Positions 1 to 8,090 of a stretch of DNA of 64,000 bases are shown here, in pieces; the stretch's first letter is position 1, and the number at the start of each line of letters is the position of its first letter. The translations under genes and the position numbers were made by a program. The notes under the pieces are model-generated. The model worked only from the letters and a program-made list of their open reading frames with translations, had not been told where the DNA came from and searched no databases. The stretch is from assembly GCA_029259595.1 (NCBI GenBank), contig JAJDEW010000115.1, forward strand, positions 1 to 64,000, given 5' to 3'. The stretch comes from Planctomycetota bacterium. Lineage in GTDB: Bacteria; Planctomycetota; UBA1135; GCA-002686595.

Positions 1-93
1 CGAAAGCCTCGCCGAATCGACCGATTCGCCTGCGTTCTCGCGCACCCGCCGGGCCTCCCGGTCACATGCATCGCATCCGAAGCACTTTTCCAT
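1..93 (-). CDS. Possible 5' end of an unrecognised minus-strand gene (truncated by window edge)
   Basis: Reading the minus strand from the ATG at 93 gives 31 codons with no stop before the window edge. The predicted peptide starts MEKCFGCDAC and holds a C-x2-C-x2-C cluster, which could be a small metal-binding motif. Most later codons end in G or C, as in the neighbours, but the first ten do not. There is no clear ribosome-binding site. The fragment is too short to assign to a family and may be chance. If real, it would be divergent from the receiver/GGDEF-like gene, with about 216 bases between the two starts. Confidence 0.3.
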   Translation of the reverse strand, partial: MEKCFGCDACDREARRVRENAGESVDSARLS

Positions 94-309
94 CAGGCTG
101 CTAGTCGGTCGAACTCGTCCTTCGGCGCGGCGGCCAGGCCGGGAAACGCTTTCCCGGGCCACGCCCCCGGCGCTCGGCGCTTCCAGGTTTCGCTTCCCCG
201 GGACGCCGATCCGCGCGGTCGAGGCCACTTTTGCGTCGATCTCGGGTTGCGGATCACTAGAGTAGGATCCGTTCGTTTGCACTCTCCCGAACCCATCGAG
301 GGACTACCC

Positions 310-1239
310 ATGGCCGCTGGATCCCGGACGATCCGGATCGTGACGACCGACGAGGCTCTGTTCGCTTCCGCGCGCGGCGCCGCCGCTGCGCTGTCGGACT
401 GGCAGATCGGTGAACCCCAGACCACCGAGGACCTGCTCGCCCACACTCCGAACGTGGGTGACGTGATCCTTCTGGATGCGTGGCAGCGCACGGACAACGT
501 CTACGAGGCTTGCCGGAGGCTGGTCGGCAAGACCCGTTGTCGCACCTACATCGTGACGGACGATCGCAACGAGCACTCCGACGCGATCGCCACCTTCTGC
601 GGTGCGACGGGGACCGTGCAGCGCCCGATCTCGGGCGAGAAGCTGCGGCAGCTGCTCCAGAACGCCGCGGCCCAGGCCCCGGTCGAGCTTCCGACGGACG
701 CTCGCGGAGACGGCGAACGGCATCTGCCGGAGCGCCTGCTGCGCGACCTCGCCGGCGAGAGCTCGAGCCGCTTGATCGATGTCTTGACCGATCCCGAGAC
801 CGGGCTGTTCAGCTACGACTACCTGACGTTCAAGCTGGACGAGGAGTTCAAGCGCGCGCGTCGCTTCGATCATCCGCTCTCCTGCGTGATGCTCGGCTTC
901 GACGGGCAGAGCGACGAGGGCACCCTGGCGGCGCTGGCCGGGATCTTTCTCAACGCTTCGCGGGACACGGACGTTCTCGGGCGCTTCGACCAGAGCTCGT
1001 TCCTGTTCTTCTTGCCGAACACGGGACCGCAAGGGGCCGAGATCATGGCCCGCCGGATCCAGGCGGCCGCGGCCGAGCAAGGTCTGCGGGATCTCGTCGG
1101 CGATCGGCTCGAGATCTCGGTCGGCATCTCCTACTTCCCGCATGTGGCCGTGAAGCGCCGCGAGGATCTCTTCGCCCGTGCGCGCGAGGCGTTCCTCGCC
1201 GCCCAGCACTCCGACGGCCCTGTCGTGCGCACCGACTGA
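310..1239 (+). CDS. Receiver-like plus degenerate GGDEF-domain signalling protein
   Basis: This 309-residue protein looks like a response-regulator-like module joined to a GGDEF-fold module. Residues 5-110 have receiver-like alternation with a DVILLDAW strand where the phospho-acceptor aspartate would sit. Residues 155-300 follow the GGDEF fold: DPETGLFSYDYL resembles the usual D-x-L-T-G-L-x-N opening and VGISYFP the closing strand. The catalytic GGDEF loop is replaced by RFDQSSF, so diguanylate cyclase activity is unlikely; by inference it would be a sensor or scaffold. I chose the ATG at 310 because the receiver-like fold begins directly after it; an in-frame ATG at 247 would add 21 unrelated residues. 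It heads a same-strand run with FHA-like, kinase and sigma-factor genes. Confidence 0.75.
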   Translation: MAAGSRTIRIVTTDEALFASARGAAAALSDWQIGEPQTTEDLLAHTPNVGDVILLDAWQRTDNVYEACRRLVGKTRCRTYIVTDDRNEHSDAIATFCGATGTVQRPISGEKLRQLLQNAAAQAPVELPTDARGDGERHLPERLLRDLAGESSSRLIDVLTDPETGLFSYDYLTFKLDEEFKRARRFDHPLSCVMLGFDGQSDEGTLAALAGIFLNASRDTDVLGRFDQSSFLFFLPNTGPQGAEIMARRIQAAAAEQGLRDLVGDRLEISVGISYFPHVAVKRREDLFARAREAFLAAQHSDGPVVRTD

Positions 1240-1362
1240 GGGACCGCGGACGGTTCGAGCGCCGAAGGGGGGCTCCGTCCCCGTTCCACCGCGATCGTTC
1301 GCTCGCTGCGACGGGCGGAAATGCTCGTTGCGGGGGCGCGCAGGGGAGGGGTCACCTTCCGG

Positions 1363-2337
1363 ATGAATCGCTTCTTTGCCCTGCTGCGCCGGATCCTGGG
1401 GGGCGCCCCGGATCCGGTCGATTCGACTTCGTCGGGACTTCTCGTCGCTCCGACGGGGTCCTCCCGCCGGCTCGGGGTCTCGGCTCCGCCGCCGGCGCGG
1501 CGTCCACGGGGGCTCGTCACCGAGTCCGACCTGCGCTGGGCTCCGCCTGCGGAACGCCGTCGACGGACCGCGCCGGTTTCCGCCGCGCCGGCGTCCGAGC
1601 CGCCGCGGCCGAGCGAGCCGCTCGCCCCCGAACGCGGGGGGCCGAGCTTCGTCCTGACCGTGGACGATGCCGGACAGTTCTACGTGGCTTGCGGTGCGCG
1701 GCTGCGGCTGGGGCATCTGCGGGCGGGACGGGCCGAACTCCTGTTCCTGGCGGACGTCGGCTCCCTGCACGCGGAGCTGATCCGCACCGATTCGTTGCGT
1801 CATGGCCCGGTCTGGCGCATCGAACCCTTGGGGGCCGAGCTCGTGACGGTCGACGGTGCTGCGGTCGGGCCGGCCGGGCTGCGGCTCGGCGACGGCGATA
1901 CGGTTCGCTGCGGCCAGAACCTCTCGTTCGTCTTCCGCGTTCCCGACCCAGCGAGCCACACCGTGCTGCTCGATCTCCAGCACGGGGTCGAGTGTGCCGG
2001 AGCGCTGCACGTCGTGCTCTTCGGCGAGGGCGAAGGGGGCCGGCTGCGGGTGGGAGCGGCCGCGCAGCGCCACGTGCGGGTTCCCAACCTGAGCCGCGAG
2101 ATCGAGCTGCAGCGCGAAGGGCAACGGATCCTCGTCCGCTGCGCCGAGGGTGTGCGCGCCGACCAGCAAGCGGCGGGGGAGAGCTTTTCCCTGCCTTGTC
2201 CACCGCCCGAACGCGTGCACCTTTCCTTCGGCACGGCCCAGGACGGCCGGCCGCCCTTCGGCTTCTCGCTCGAGCCGCCCGAGCCGCTCGAGCGCCCGGA
2301 ACGCCACGAAACTCCCGCGGAGCACGACGTTCCGTAG
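1363..2337 (+). CDS. FHA-like domain protein
   Basis: This 324-residue protein has a basic N-terminus, a Pro/Arg-rich linker of about 80 residues, then a beta-rich region resembling a forkhead-associated domain (about residues 100-195). The S-x-x-H signature of FHA phosphopeptide sites is seen as GSLHAEL, and the usual N-G-x-x-V turn appears as VDGAAVG, so the domain is recognisable but divergent. A second beta-rich region (about 200-310) could be another degenerate FHA-like fold. FHA domains usually bind phosphothreonine, which fits the Ser/Thr kinase starting 28 bases downstream. The ATG at 1363 is preferred over the in-frame ATG at 1321; neither has a strong ribosome-binding site. Partner proteins cannot be inferred from sequence. 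Confidence 0.65.
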   Translation: MNRFFALLRRILGGAPDPVDSTSSGLLVAPTGSSRRLGVSAPPPARRPRGLVTESDLRWAPPAERRRRTAPVSAAPASEPPRPSEPLAPERGGPSFVLTVDDAGQFYVACGARLRLGHLRAGRAELLFLADVGSLHAELIRTDSLRHGPVWRIEPLGAELVTVDGAAVGPAGLRLGDGDTVRCGQNLSFVFRVPDPASHTVLLDLQHGVECAGALHVVLFGEGEGGRLRVGAAAQRHVRVPNLSREIELQREGQRILVRCAEGVRADQQAAGESFSLPCPPPERVHLSFGTAQDGRPPFGFSLEPPEPLERPERHETPAEHDVP

Positions 2338-2365
2338 GATGTGGCGGGGCGCTGGAGCCCTCACG

Positions 2366-3925
2366 ATGGTCGATTGGGAAGCATTCTATGGCGCCTTCCG
2401 CCAGCCGGACTTCATCGCCGGATACGAGATCCAGAACCATCTCGGGGGTGGGGCGTTCGGCGAGGTCTACAAGGCCAAGAAGCGCTCGATCGGCAAGTCG
2501 TATGCGATCAAGTTCCTGAAGCTGGAGGGGGAGTCGGAGTCCGGCGGCGCCGAGCGCGAGCTCGAGCAGGTGCGCCTGTTCGCGTCCATCGACCACCCCA
2601 ACCTCGTGACCATCGAGGACATGGGGCTCGCCCTGGGAGTCCCGTACCTGATCATGGGCTACGCCGGCGAAGACACGCTGGCGCGCAGGCTCAAGCGGGG
2701 CGATCTGGAGCGCGCGAGCGCGCTGCGCTACTTCGTGCAGGCCTGTCGGGGCGTCCTGGCCCTGCACGACCGGCGGCTGGCGCACTTCGACATCAAGCCG
2801 AGCAACGTGTTCATCAAGGGCGACGTCGCGCGCGTCGGCGACTACGGGCTCGCGAAGCTCCTCAGCGAGGGGCGCCAGACGCTCTCCTTCGGTCGCGGGA
2901 CGCCGCTCTACATGGCGCCCGAGATGATGCGCAACCGCGCGGACTACCGGGCAGACGTCTACTCGTTGGGCATCCTGTTGTTCGAGACGCTGACCGGTCG
3001 GTTGCCCTACGGGAATCGCGAGCAACCGGGCGTGCTCGTGCGCGAGACCGACGAGGCACCGGAGTTTCCCGCGGACTTTCCGGCGGACCTGCGCGGCGTC
3101 GTCGAGCGCGCCTTGCGGCTCGATCCCGACGACCGTCACGCGTCGGTCCACGAACTCCTGGAAGACCTCGGACAGACGTCGCGTCAGGGCGATTCGGTGC
3201 GGATTCCCTGGTCGGAACTGGCCGGATCGAAGGTGCCCGTGCCCGCGGAGGAGTCCGGCACGCCGCGGGCCGGAGGCGAGTTCAAGCAGGCCGCGGTCGA
3301 ACTCGCGCGCGGCGCGGTCGGCGTCGCCCGCGGCGTCTGGGACGGCGTGCTGGGCGGCGAGCGCAAGCGCGGGGCGGCGTCGACGCCGAGCCCGACGTCC
3401 AAAGCCCCCGACGAGCCAGCGTCCGGCGTGCCCGAGGACCTGCTCGACCGTCCGGACGGGGACACCGCGGAGTCGGACGACATCGTCTCCTTCCAGGCCC
3501 TGACGCAGACCGAGGAGGTCGTCGCCGCACCGGACCTCGTCCCGGCGCCGGCGCCGCGGAGCGCACCGGTGGCGAAGACGGACAGCGCCGCGCACGGCAG
3601 CGCCTTGCTCGCCGGTTCGGCGCTCTTCGTCACCGCTCCCTATGGCCCGGGACCGGCCGGAACGGTGCCCGTGCCGCCGCGGGCGGAGGGGGGTCTCTTC
3701 GGGACGCTGCTCGCGTCGCTCGCCCTGGGAGCGGAGATCCTGGGGGCCCTCGTCAGCGGACCCGTCCTGGTCGTGCTGCGCGGGACGGGGCACGTCGTCG
3801 ACCGCGCGGTCCGTGGCGTTCCCGGTTTTTTGGGTGCGTCCCTCCGCCTTTTCCTGTTCCTTGTCATGCTCGCTTGTTTGGGCGGTCTGGTCGCGTTCGG
3901 GGTCCTCTTCCTCGCGACGGTCTGA
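2366..3925 (+). CDS. Membrane-anchored Ser/Thr protein kinase
   Basis: This is a 519-residue Hanks-type kinase. The kinase domain (about residues 14-275) shows the glycine loop LGGGAFGEVY, the VAIK-like YAIKF lysine, catalytic loop HFDIKPSN, metal-binding DYG (for DFG), the APE-type segment YMAPEMM and DVYSLG. The arginine of HRD is replaced by phenylalanine, so this is a non-RD kinase. A Pro/Ala-rich linker follows, then two hydrophobic stretches (about 442-475 and 492-518), so the kinase domain precedes C-terminal membrane anchoring rather than the more common single central anchor. It lies between the FHA-like gene and an ECF-like sigma factor (25 bases downstream), which suggests phosphorylation-dependent control of that factor. 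An in-frame ATG at 2339 is an alternative start. Confidence 0.9.
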   Translation: MVDWEAFYGAFRQPDFIAGYEIQNHLGGGAFGEVYKAKKRSIGKSYAIKFLKLEGESESGGAERELEQVRLFASIDHPNLVTIEDMGLALGVPYLIMGYAGEDTLARRLKRGDLERASALRYFVQACRGVLALHDRRLAHFDIKPSNVFIKGDVARVGDYGLAKLLSEGRQTLSFGRGTPLYMAPEMMRNRADYRADVYSLGILLFETLTGRLPYGNREQPGVLVRETDEAPEFPADFPADLRGVVERALRLDPDDRHASVHELLEDLGQTSRQGDSVRIPWSELAGSKVPVPAEESGTPRAGGEFKQAAVELARGAVGVARGVWDGVLGGERKRGAASTPSPTSKAPDEPASGVPEDLLDRPDGDTAESDDIVSFQALTQTEEVVAAPDLVPAPAPRSAPVAKTDSAAHGSALLAGSALFVTAPYGPGPAGTVPVPPRAEGGLFGTLLASLALGAEILGALVSGPVLVVLRGTGHVVDRAVRGVPGFLGASLRLFLFLVMLACLGGLVAFGVLFLATV

Positions 3926-3950
3926 ATTTTCCCCGAGAACGAGCGACGGC

Positions 3951-4865
3951 ATGAGCGATTGGAGTCCGGAGATCTCCCGCCTTCAGGCGAAGAGCGACGC
4001 GGAGTGGCTGCGGGTCGAGCAGACCTACTGCGGTCGCCTGCTCGCGTATGCCCAGCGTCGAACCGGCGATCTGCAGACCAGCGAGGACATCGTCCAGGAG
4101 ACCTTGCTCGGCGCCGTGCGGGGCATCGCGGACTTCGACAAGACCTTCAGCTTCGAGCAGTACCTCTTCGGCATCTGCCGCAACCGCACGATCGACTACC
4201 TGCGCCGCAAGAAGGCCCGGACGATCCAGGTCAGCGAGGACGACGAGGGCTACAGCGGACTCGAGATGCTGGCGACCCAGAGCGAGACACCGAGCGCCAT
4301 CGTGCGCGGTCGAGAGCTTTCCGAGCGCGCGCGCGACCTCCTGGGCGAGATCCTGCGGGATTGGGTCGAGGAGACCTGGGAGCAGGGCGAGTTCCTGCGA
4401 CTGTGCGTGATCGAGGCCCTGTTCGCGGGCAGCTGGCGCAACCGCGACACGTGGAAGCGCTTCCAGCTGCGCGACGAGACCGCGGTGGCCGGGATCAAGT
4501 TCCGGGCCCTGAAGCGCCTTCGCCAGCTCGCCGCGGTGCGCGAGTCGGGCAACGACCTCCTGCGCTTCTTGGCGGCGGCGGAGGAGGGCAACGATCAGCG
4601 CATCCTCGACCTGGACGTGCGCCGGGTCTGGAACGAGCGTCGGGCGAGCTGTCCGGCGCGCCACTGGCTCGCGCGCCACCAGGCCGGGACCTTGGACGAA
4701 GGCGCGGGACGCTTCGTGCGCTTCCATCTCGAGGAGATGAAGTGTCCCTGGTGCCTGGCCAACGCGGACGACCTCGCGAACGATCACCGCGAGGCGGACC
4801 TGAAGCTCTTGATCGAGCGCGTCCAAGGCTCCACGCGCCGCTTCCTGCGCTCGCAGGGCCCCTGA
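3951..4865 (+). CDS. ECF-like RNA polymerase sigma factor with C-terminal Cys/His tail
   Basis: This 304-residue protein begins with a sigma-70 region 2 (about residues 15-90): the stretch SEDIVQETLLGAVRGI and the DYLRRKKAR segment match the core-binding and -10-recognition helices of ECF factors. Region 4 (about 120-190) is divergent; the QLRDETAVAGIKFRALKRL stretch may supply its helix-turn-helix. After it comes a tail of about 90 residues with CPARH and then H-x5-C-x2-C (HLEEMKCPWC), resembling a zinc-binding element. ECF factors are usually about 180-200 residues, so the extension is unusual. It follows the kinase gene by 25 bases, the arrangement expected for kinase-regulated ECF groups. 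The start ATG at 3951 aligns with the region 2 N-terminus. Confidence 0.82.
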   Translation: MSDWSPEISRLQAKSDAEWLRVEQTYCGRLLAYAQRRTGDLQTSEDIVQETLLGAVRGIADFDKTFSFEQYLFGICRNRTIDYLRRKKARTIQVSEDDEGYSGLEMLATQSETPSAIVRGRELSERARDLLGEILRDWVEETWEQGEFLRLCVIEALFAGSWRNRDTWKRFQLRDETAVAGIKFRALKRLRQLAAVRESGNDLLRFLAAAEEGNDQRILDLDVRRVWNERRASCPARHWLARHQAGTLDEGAGRFVRFHLEEMKCPWCLANADDLANDHREADLKLLIERVQGSTRRFLRSQGP

Positions 4866-4984
4866 AGCGGCAGCCGCAGGGTTTTCGGAGTTCGAACGCG
4901 GTCGGCCCACCTTGCGTGCGGCCAGGTGCGGTCGGCGCCCTAAGATGTCGGGCTACACCCTCCGTGTCCCCACCTCTCGATCCC

Positions 4985-6547
4985 ATGACCCTGTCACCGC
5001 GACGGATCGCGCGTGGGCTCGCCGCCTACGCGCTGGCCGTCCCTCTCGCCGTTTCTTGTCTCGTTCTCGGAGCGCGCGCGTTCGCCCTCGAAGCTTCGCC
5101 GGCCAAGCCCGCGACCGCACGGCAGGCAGCCGTTGCCACGCCCGAAGGGGCGGGGCTCGAGCCCGCGTTGGCGTCGGTCGATGCGGAGAAGATCCGCGCC
5201 GACATCGAGTTCGTCGCGAGCCCGGAGCTCGAGGGACGCAACACACCGAGCCGCGGCCTGCGGATTGCAGCGCGCTACATCGCCGCGCGCCTCGAGCGCC
5301 TGGGTCTCGAGCCCATGGGGCACGAGGGCTACTTCTTTCAGTATCCGCTCCTGGTGAAGCGCTACGACCGGGAAGCGTCGCGGCTCTCCGTGCAAGGGAC
5401 GGACGAGCTCGAGCTCGTGTTCGGCGAGGACTTCTTCCTGCACTCGACGCGCGACCTCGTGACGCACGACGTGACGGGCGAGGTGGTCTTCTGTGGGAGC
5501 GGCACCAAGGAAGACTTCGAGGGCGTCGAGCTCGCGGGGCGCTGGGCCCTCTGCTTCTTGGACGACGAGGTTTCGATCGCGCGTCGGCGCAAGCTCGCGG
5601 AGCGCGCCGAGGCCGTCGGCATCGTCCTGGCCGAGCCTCCGACCCTGGGCGGGTACGTGCTCGAGAAGTACGGCAAGGTGGTCGAATTCGCCGAACGTGG
5701 GGCCGTGTCCTATCCATCGGGCGAGGCTTCGAGCGAGCGACGGATCTACCCGCAGATCCTCCTTCCCGCCGAGGCCACGCGACGCGTGTTCGCCGTGGCG
5801 CGCGCCCGCGAGCAAGGCCAGGACCCCATGACCTGGCTGCCGAAGAGCGGTACGCCGCTGGGGCTCACGATCCACGAGCAGCGTTCCGCAGGGGGGCTCC
5901 AGACGCTCGAGAACGTCTGCGGGCTCCTGCGCGGCCAGGACCCCGAGCTCGCGAAAGAGGTCATCCTCGTGTCGGCGCACTACGACCACGACGGGATCAA
6001 GAACGGCGAGATCTATCCGGGCGCGGACGACAACGGCTCGGGGACGACGGGTCTGCTGGCGCTGGCCGAGGCCCTGACGCACTACGAGGGGCTACGGCGT
6101 TCGGTGCTCTTCATCTGGGTCTCGGGCGAGGAGAAGGGGCTCTACGGCTCGCGCGCCTGGGCGCAGAATCCGCTCTTGCCGGAGGGGCTGCGGCCCTTCT
6201 GCAACGTCAACATCGACATGATCGGGCGCAATGCGCCGGACAAGCTCTTCATCACGCCGAGCCCGGCGCACAAGCACTACAACGGCCTGACTCGCTTCGC
6301 CGAGAGCTTCGCACCGCAGGAAGGCTTCCCCGTGCTCGAGTCCGCCGACGAGTTCTACTATCGGTCGGATCACAAGGAGTTCGCCGAGCTCGGCATTCCC
6401 GTGGCCTTTCTCTTCAACGGCGTACACGCCGATTACCACCAGCCGACCGACACGACGGACAAGATCGACACGGACAAGATCCGACGGGTCGTGCGTATCG
6501 TCGTTCGCATGATCGACGCGCTCCAGGTCGACGACCCTGGTCTCTGA
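4985..6547 (+). CDS. Secreted M28-family zinc metallopeptidase (first of tandem pair)
   Basis: This is a 520-residue exported aminopeptidase-like protein. The N-terminus has two arginines, a hydrophobic core (AAYALAVPLAVSCLVLGA) and an Ala-rich exit, a Sec-type signal peptide. Residues about 150-290 resemble a protease-associated insert. The M28 domain shows all expected zinc ligands in order: H in SAHYDHDG (about 332), D in GADDNGSGTTG, the catalytic SGEEKG pair (about 381), D in NIDMIGRN (about 410) and H in DYHQPTDT (about 482). Such enzymes typically release N-terminal amino acids from peptides outside the cytoplasm. A TAAGAT box at 4941-4946 could be its -10 element. Its paralogue follows four bases after the stop. 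Confidence 0.93.
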   Translation: MTLSPRRIARGLAAYALAVPLAVSCLVLGARAFALEASPAKPATARQAAVATPEGAGLEPALASVDAEKIRADIEFVASPELEGRNTPSRGLRIAARYIAARLERLGLEPMGHEGYFFQYPLLVKRYDREASRLSVQGTDELELVFGEDFFLHSTRDLVTHDVTGEVVFCGSGTKEDFEGVELAGRWALCFLDDEVSIARRRKLAERAEAVGIVLAEPPTLGGYVLEKYGKVVEFAERGAVSYPSGEASSERRIYPQILLPAEATRRVFAVARAREQGQDPMTWLPKSGTPLGLTIHEQRSAGGLQTLENVCGLLRGQDPELAKEVILVSAHYDHDGIKNGEIYPGADDNGSGTTGLLALAEALTHYEGLRRSVLFIWVSGEEKGLYGSRAWAQNPLLPEGLRPFCNVNIDMIGRNAPDKLFITPSPAHKHYNGLTRFAESFAPQEGFPVLESADEFYYRSDHKEFAELGIPVAFLFNGVHADYHQPTDTTDKIDTDKIRRVVRIVVRMIDALQVDDPGL

Positions 6548-6551
6548 ATCC

Positions 6552-8021
6552 ATGAAACGACTCTCTCGCTTGCTCCTGGCGACCGGCTTCGTCCTCGCGA
6601 CCTCCGGACTGGTCGCCGGCCTCGCGCCCGCCCTCAACGAAGGCTCGAATCCGGAGGCGCTCGAGCGCGGCCTCGACGCGATTCGTGTCCGCGACATCCG
6701 CGCCGACATCCAATTCATCGCCTCGGACGAGCTGGCGGGTCGCGACACGCCCAGCGCGGGTCTCAGGATCGCGGCGCGCTTCGTGCGCGCGCGCCTGGAT
6801 CGGCTGGGCTTCGAGCCGGGCGGCGAGGACGGGAGCTTCTTCCACCGCTACGTGCTCGCGGAGCAAAGGATCGACGAGGCTGCGACCGCGGTCGACATCA
6901 CGCGGGCGGGCGAGCGCCAGGGGCTCGTCTTCGGCAAGGACTACGCCTTCAGCTCGCGAGGCGTCGGAGAGCTCGACCTCACCGCGAAGGTCGCGTACGC
7001 CGGACACGGGCGGGCACAGGAGCTCGAAGACCTCTCGCTCGAAGGCGCCTGGGCGCTGGTCGTGCAGGACGAGAGCGAGGACTGGCGCGAGCGGCAGGAC
7101 GCGCTGCGGGCGCGCGGCGCGGTCGGCATCTTGATCGTCGGCGATCCGGCCGAGAGCGAGGATCCGATCGGACGTCGGCTGGCCTTCTCCGCGCGCCGGG
7201 CGCGGGGCGGGGGACTGCGCGTCGAGGAAAAGAGCGTGCTGTATCCCTCGATGTACCTCTCGCGCGCCGCGCTCTGGACGCTGGTCGGTTCGGAGGAACT
7301 CCCGGCGATCGGCACGGTGCTCGACGCCACGCTGCGCGATCGGCGCGCGCGGGTGACCGACGTCGAGCGGCACGAGCTGGAGAACGTGGCCGGCCTCTGG
7401 CGCGGCGACGATCCGAAGCTGAAGGACGAGCTCTTGATCGTGTCCGCTCACTACGACCACGTCGGTGCACGCGACGGCAAGATCTACAACGGCGCCGACG
7501 ACAACGGCTCGGGGACGACCGGATTGCTCGCGCTGGCGCAGGCCCTTGCGGAGTACGGCCCGATGCGACGCTCGGTGTTGCTCTTGTGGGTGTCGGGGGA
7601 GGAGAAGGGTCTCCTGGGTTCGTACGCCTGGACGAAGGCACCGGGCCTGCCCGTCGAGTTGCGGCCCGTCCTGGACCTGAACATCGACATGATCGGACGC
7701 AACGCCCCGGATTCGCTGCTGATCACGCCCTCCCACGATCATCCGAGCTACAACCAGCTCACGAAGCTGGCGGAGGAGATGGCGCCGAAGGAGGGCTTCG
7801 GTCCGTTGGGCAGCGCCGATCAGTACTGGCGCCGCTCGGATCACGTCAACTTCGCCGACAACCTGGGGATCCCGGTCGCCTTCCTCTTCTCCGACGTGCA
7901 CGAGGACTACCACAAGCCGACCGACACGGCGGACAAGATCGATAACGACAAGATCCGTCGTGTCACGCGAACCGTCCTGCGCATGTTGGACGGCCTGCAG
8001 GCCGACGTGCTGGACCTCTGA
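6552..8021 (+). CDS. Secreted M28-family zinc metallopeptidase (second of tandem pair)
   Basis: This 489-residue paralogue of the preceding gene begins four bases after its stop, so the two are surely cotranscribed. It has a signal peptide (MKRLSRLLLATGFVLA), a protease-associated-like middle and an M28 domain with complete ligands: SAHYDHVG, GADDNGSGTTG, SGEEKG, NIDMIGRN and DYHKPTDTADK. The two proteins share long blocks around these sites but differ strongly in the region before them, consistent with an old tandem duplication and different peptide preferences. The gene faces ppdK tail to tail, and one copy of the dispersed 3' repeat lies between the two stop codons. Confidence 0.93.
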   Translation: MKRLSRLLLATGFVLATSGLVAGLAPALNEGSNPEALERGLDAIRVRDIRADIQFIASDELAGRDTPSAGLRIAARFVRARLDRLGFEPGGEDGSFFHRYVLAEQRIDEAATAVDITRAGERQGLVFGKDYAFSSRGVGELDLTAKVAYAGHGRAQELEDLSLEGAWALVVQDESEDWRERQDALRARGAVGILIVGDPAESEDPIGRRLAFSARRARGGGLRVEEKSVLYPSMYLSRAALWTLVGSEELPAIGTVLDATLRDRRARVTDVERHELENVAGLWRGDDPKLKDELLIVSAHYDHVGARDGKIYNGADDNGSGTTGLLALAQALAEYGPMRRSVLLLWVSGEEKGLLGSYAWTKAPGLPVELRPVLDLNIDMIGRNAPDSLLITPSHDHPSYNQLTKLAEEMAPKEGFGPLGSADQYWRRSDHVNFADNLGIPVAFLFSDVHEDYHKPTDTADKIDNDKIRRVTRTVLRMLDGLQADVLDL

Positions 8022-8040
8022 CGGATGGGGTGAGGAGGCC

Positions 8041-8087
8041 GGTCTCCCGACTGCTGTCACGAGGACGTCGTCCGGGCGCCGGATGAA
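8041..8087 (-). repeat. Dispersed 3'-flank repeat, copy B (downstream of ppdK)
   Basis: Read on the minus strand, this copy begins a few bases after the ppdK stop: TTCATCCGGCGCCCGGACGA, followed by CGTCCTCGTGACAGC. Its core matches three other copies (near 20.4, 36.7 and 47.7 kb). The segment can fold as TCATCC-GGCGCCC-GGACGA with one mismatch. It also lies at the 3' end of the convergent peptidase gene, so it might serve either transcript, but the sense relative to the upstream gene that all copies share is that of ppdK. Confidence 0.7.
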
Positions 8088-8090
8088 TCC

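Noticed and set aside
304-2364. Long open frame of 686 codons on the minus strand
   Set aside because: It lies opposite the receiver/GGDEF-like and FHA-like genes, is Arg/Pro/Gln-rich and has no domain; GC-rich coding DNA routinely leaves such antisense frames.
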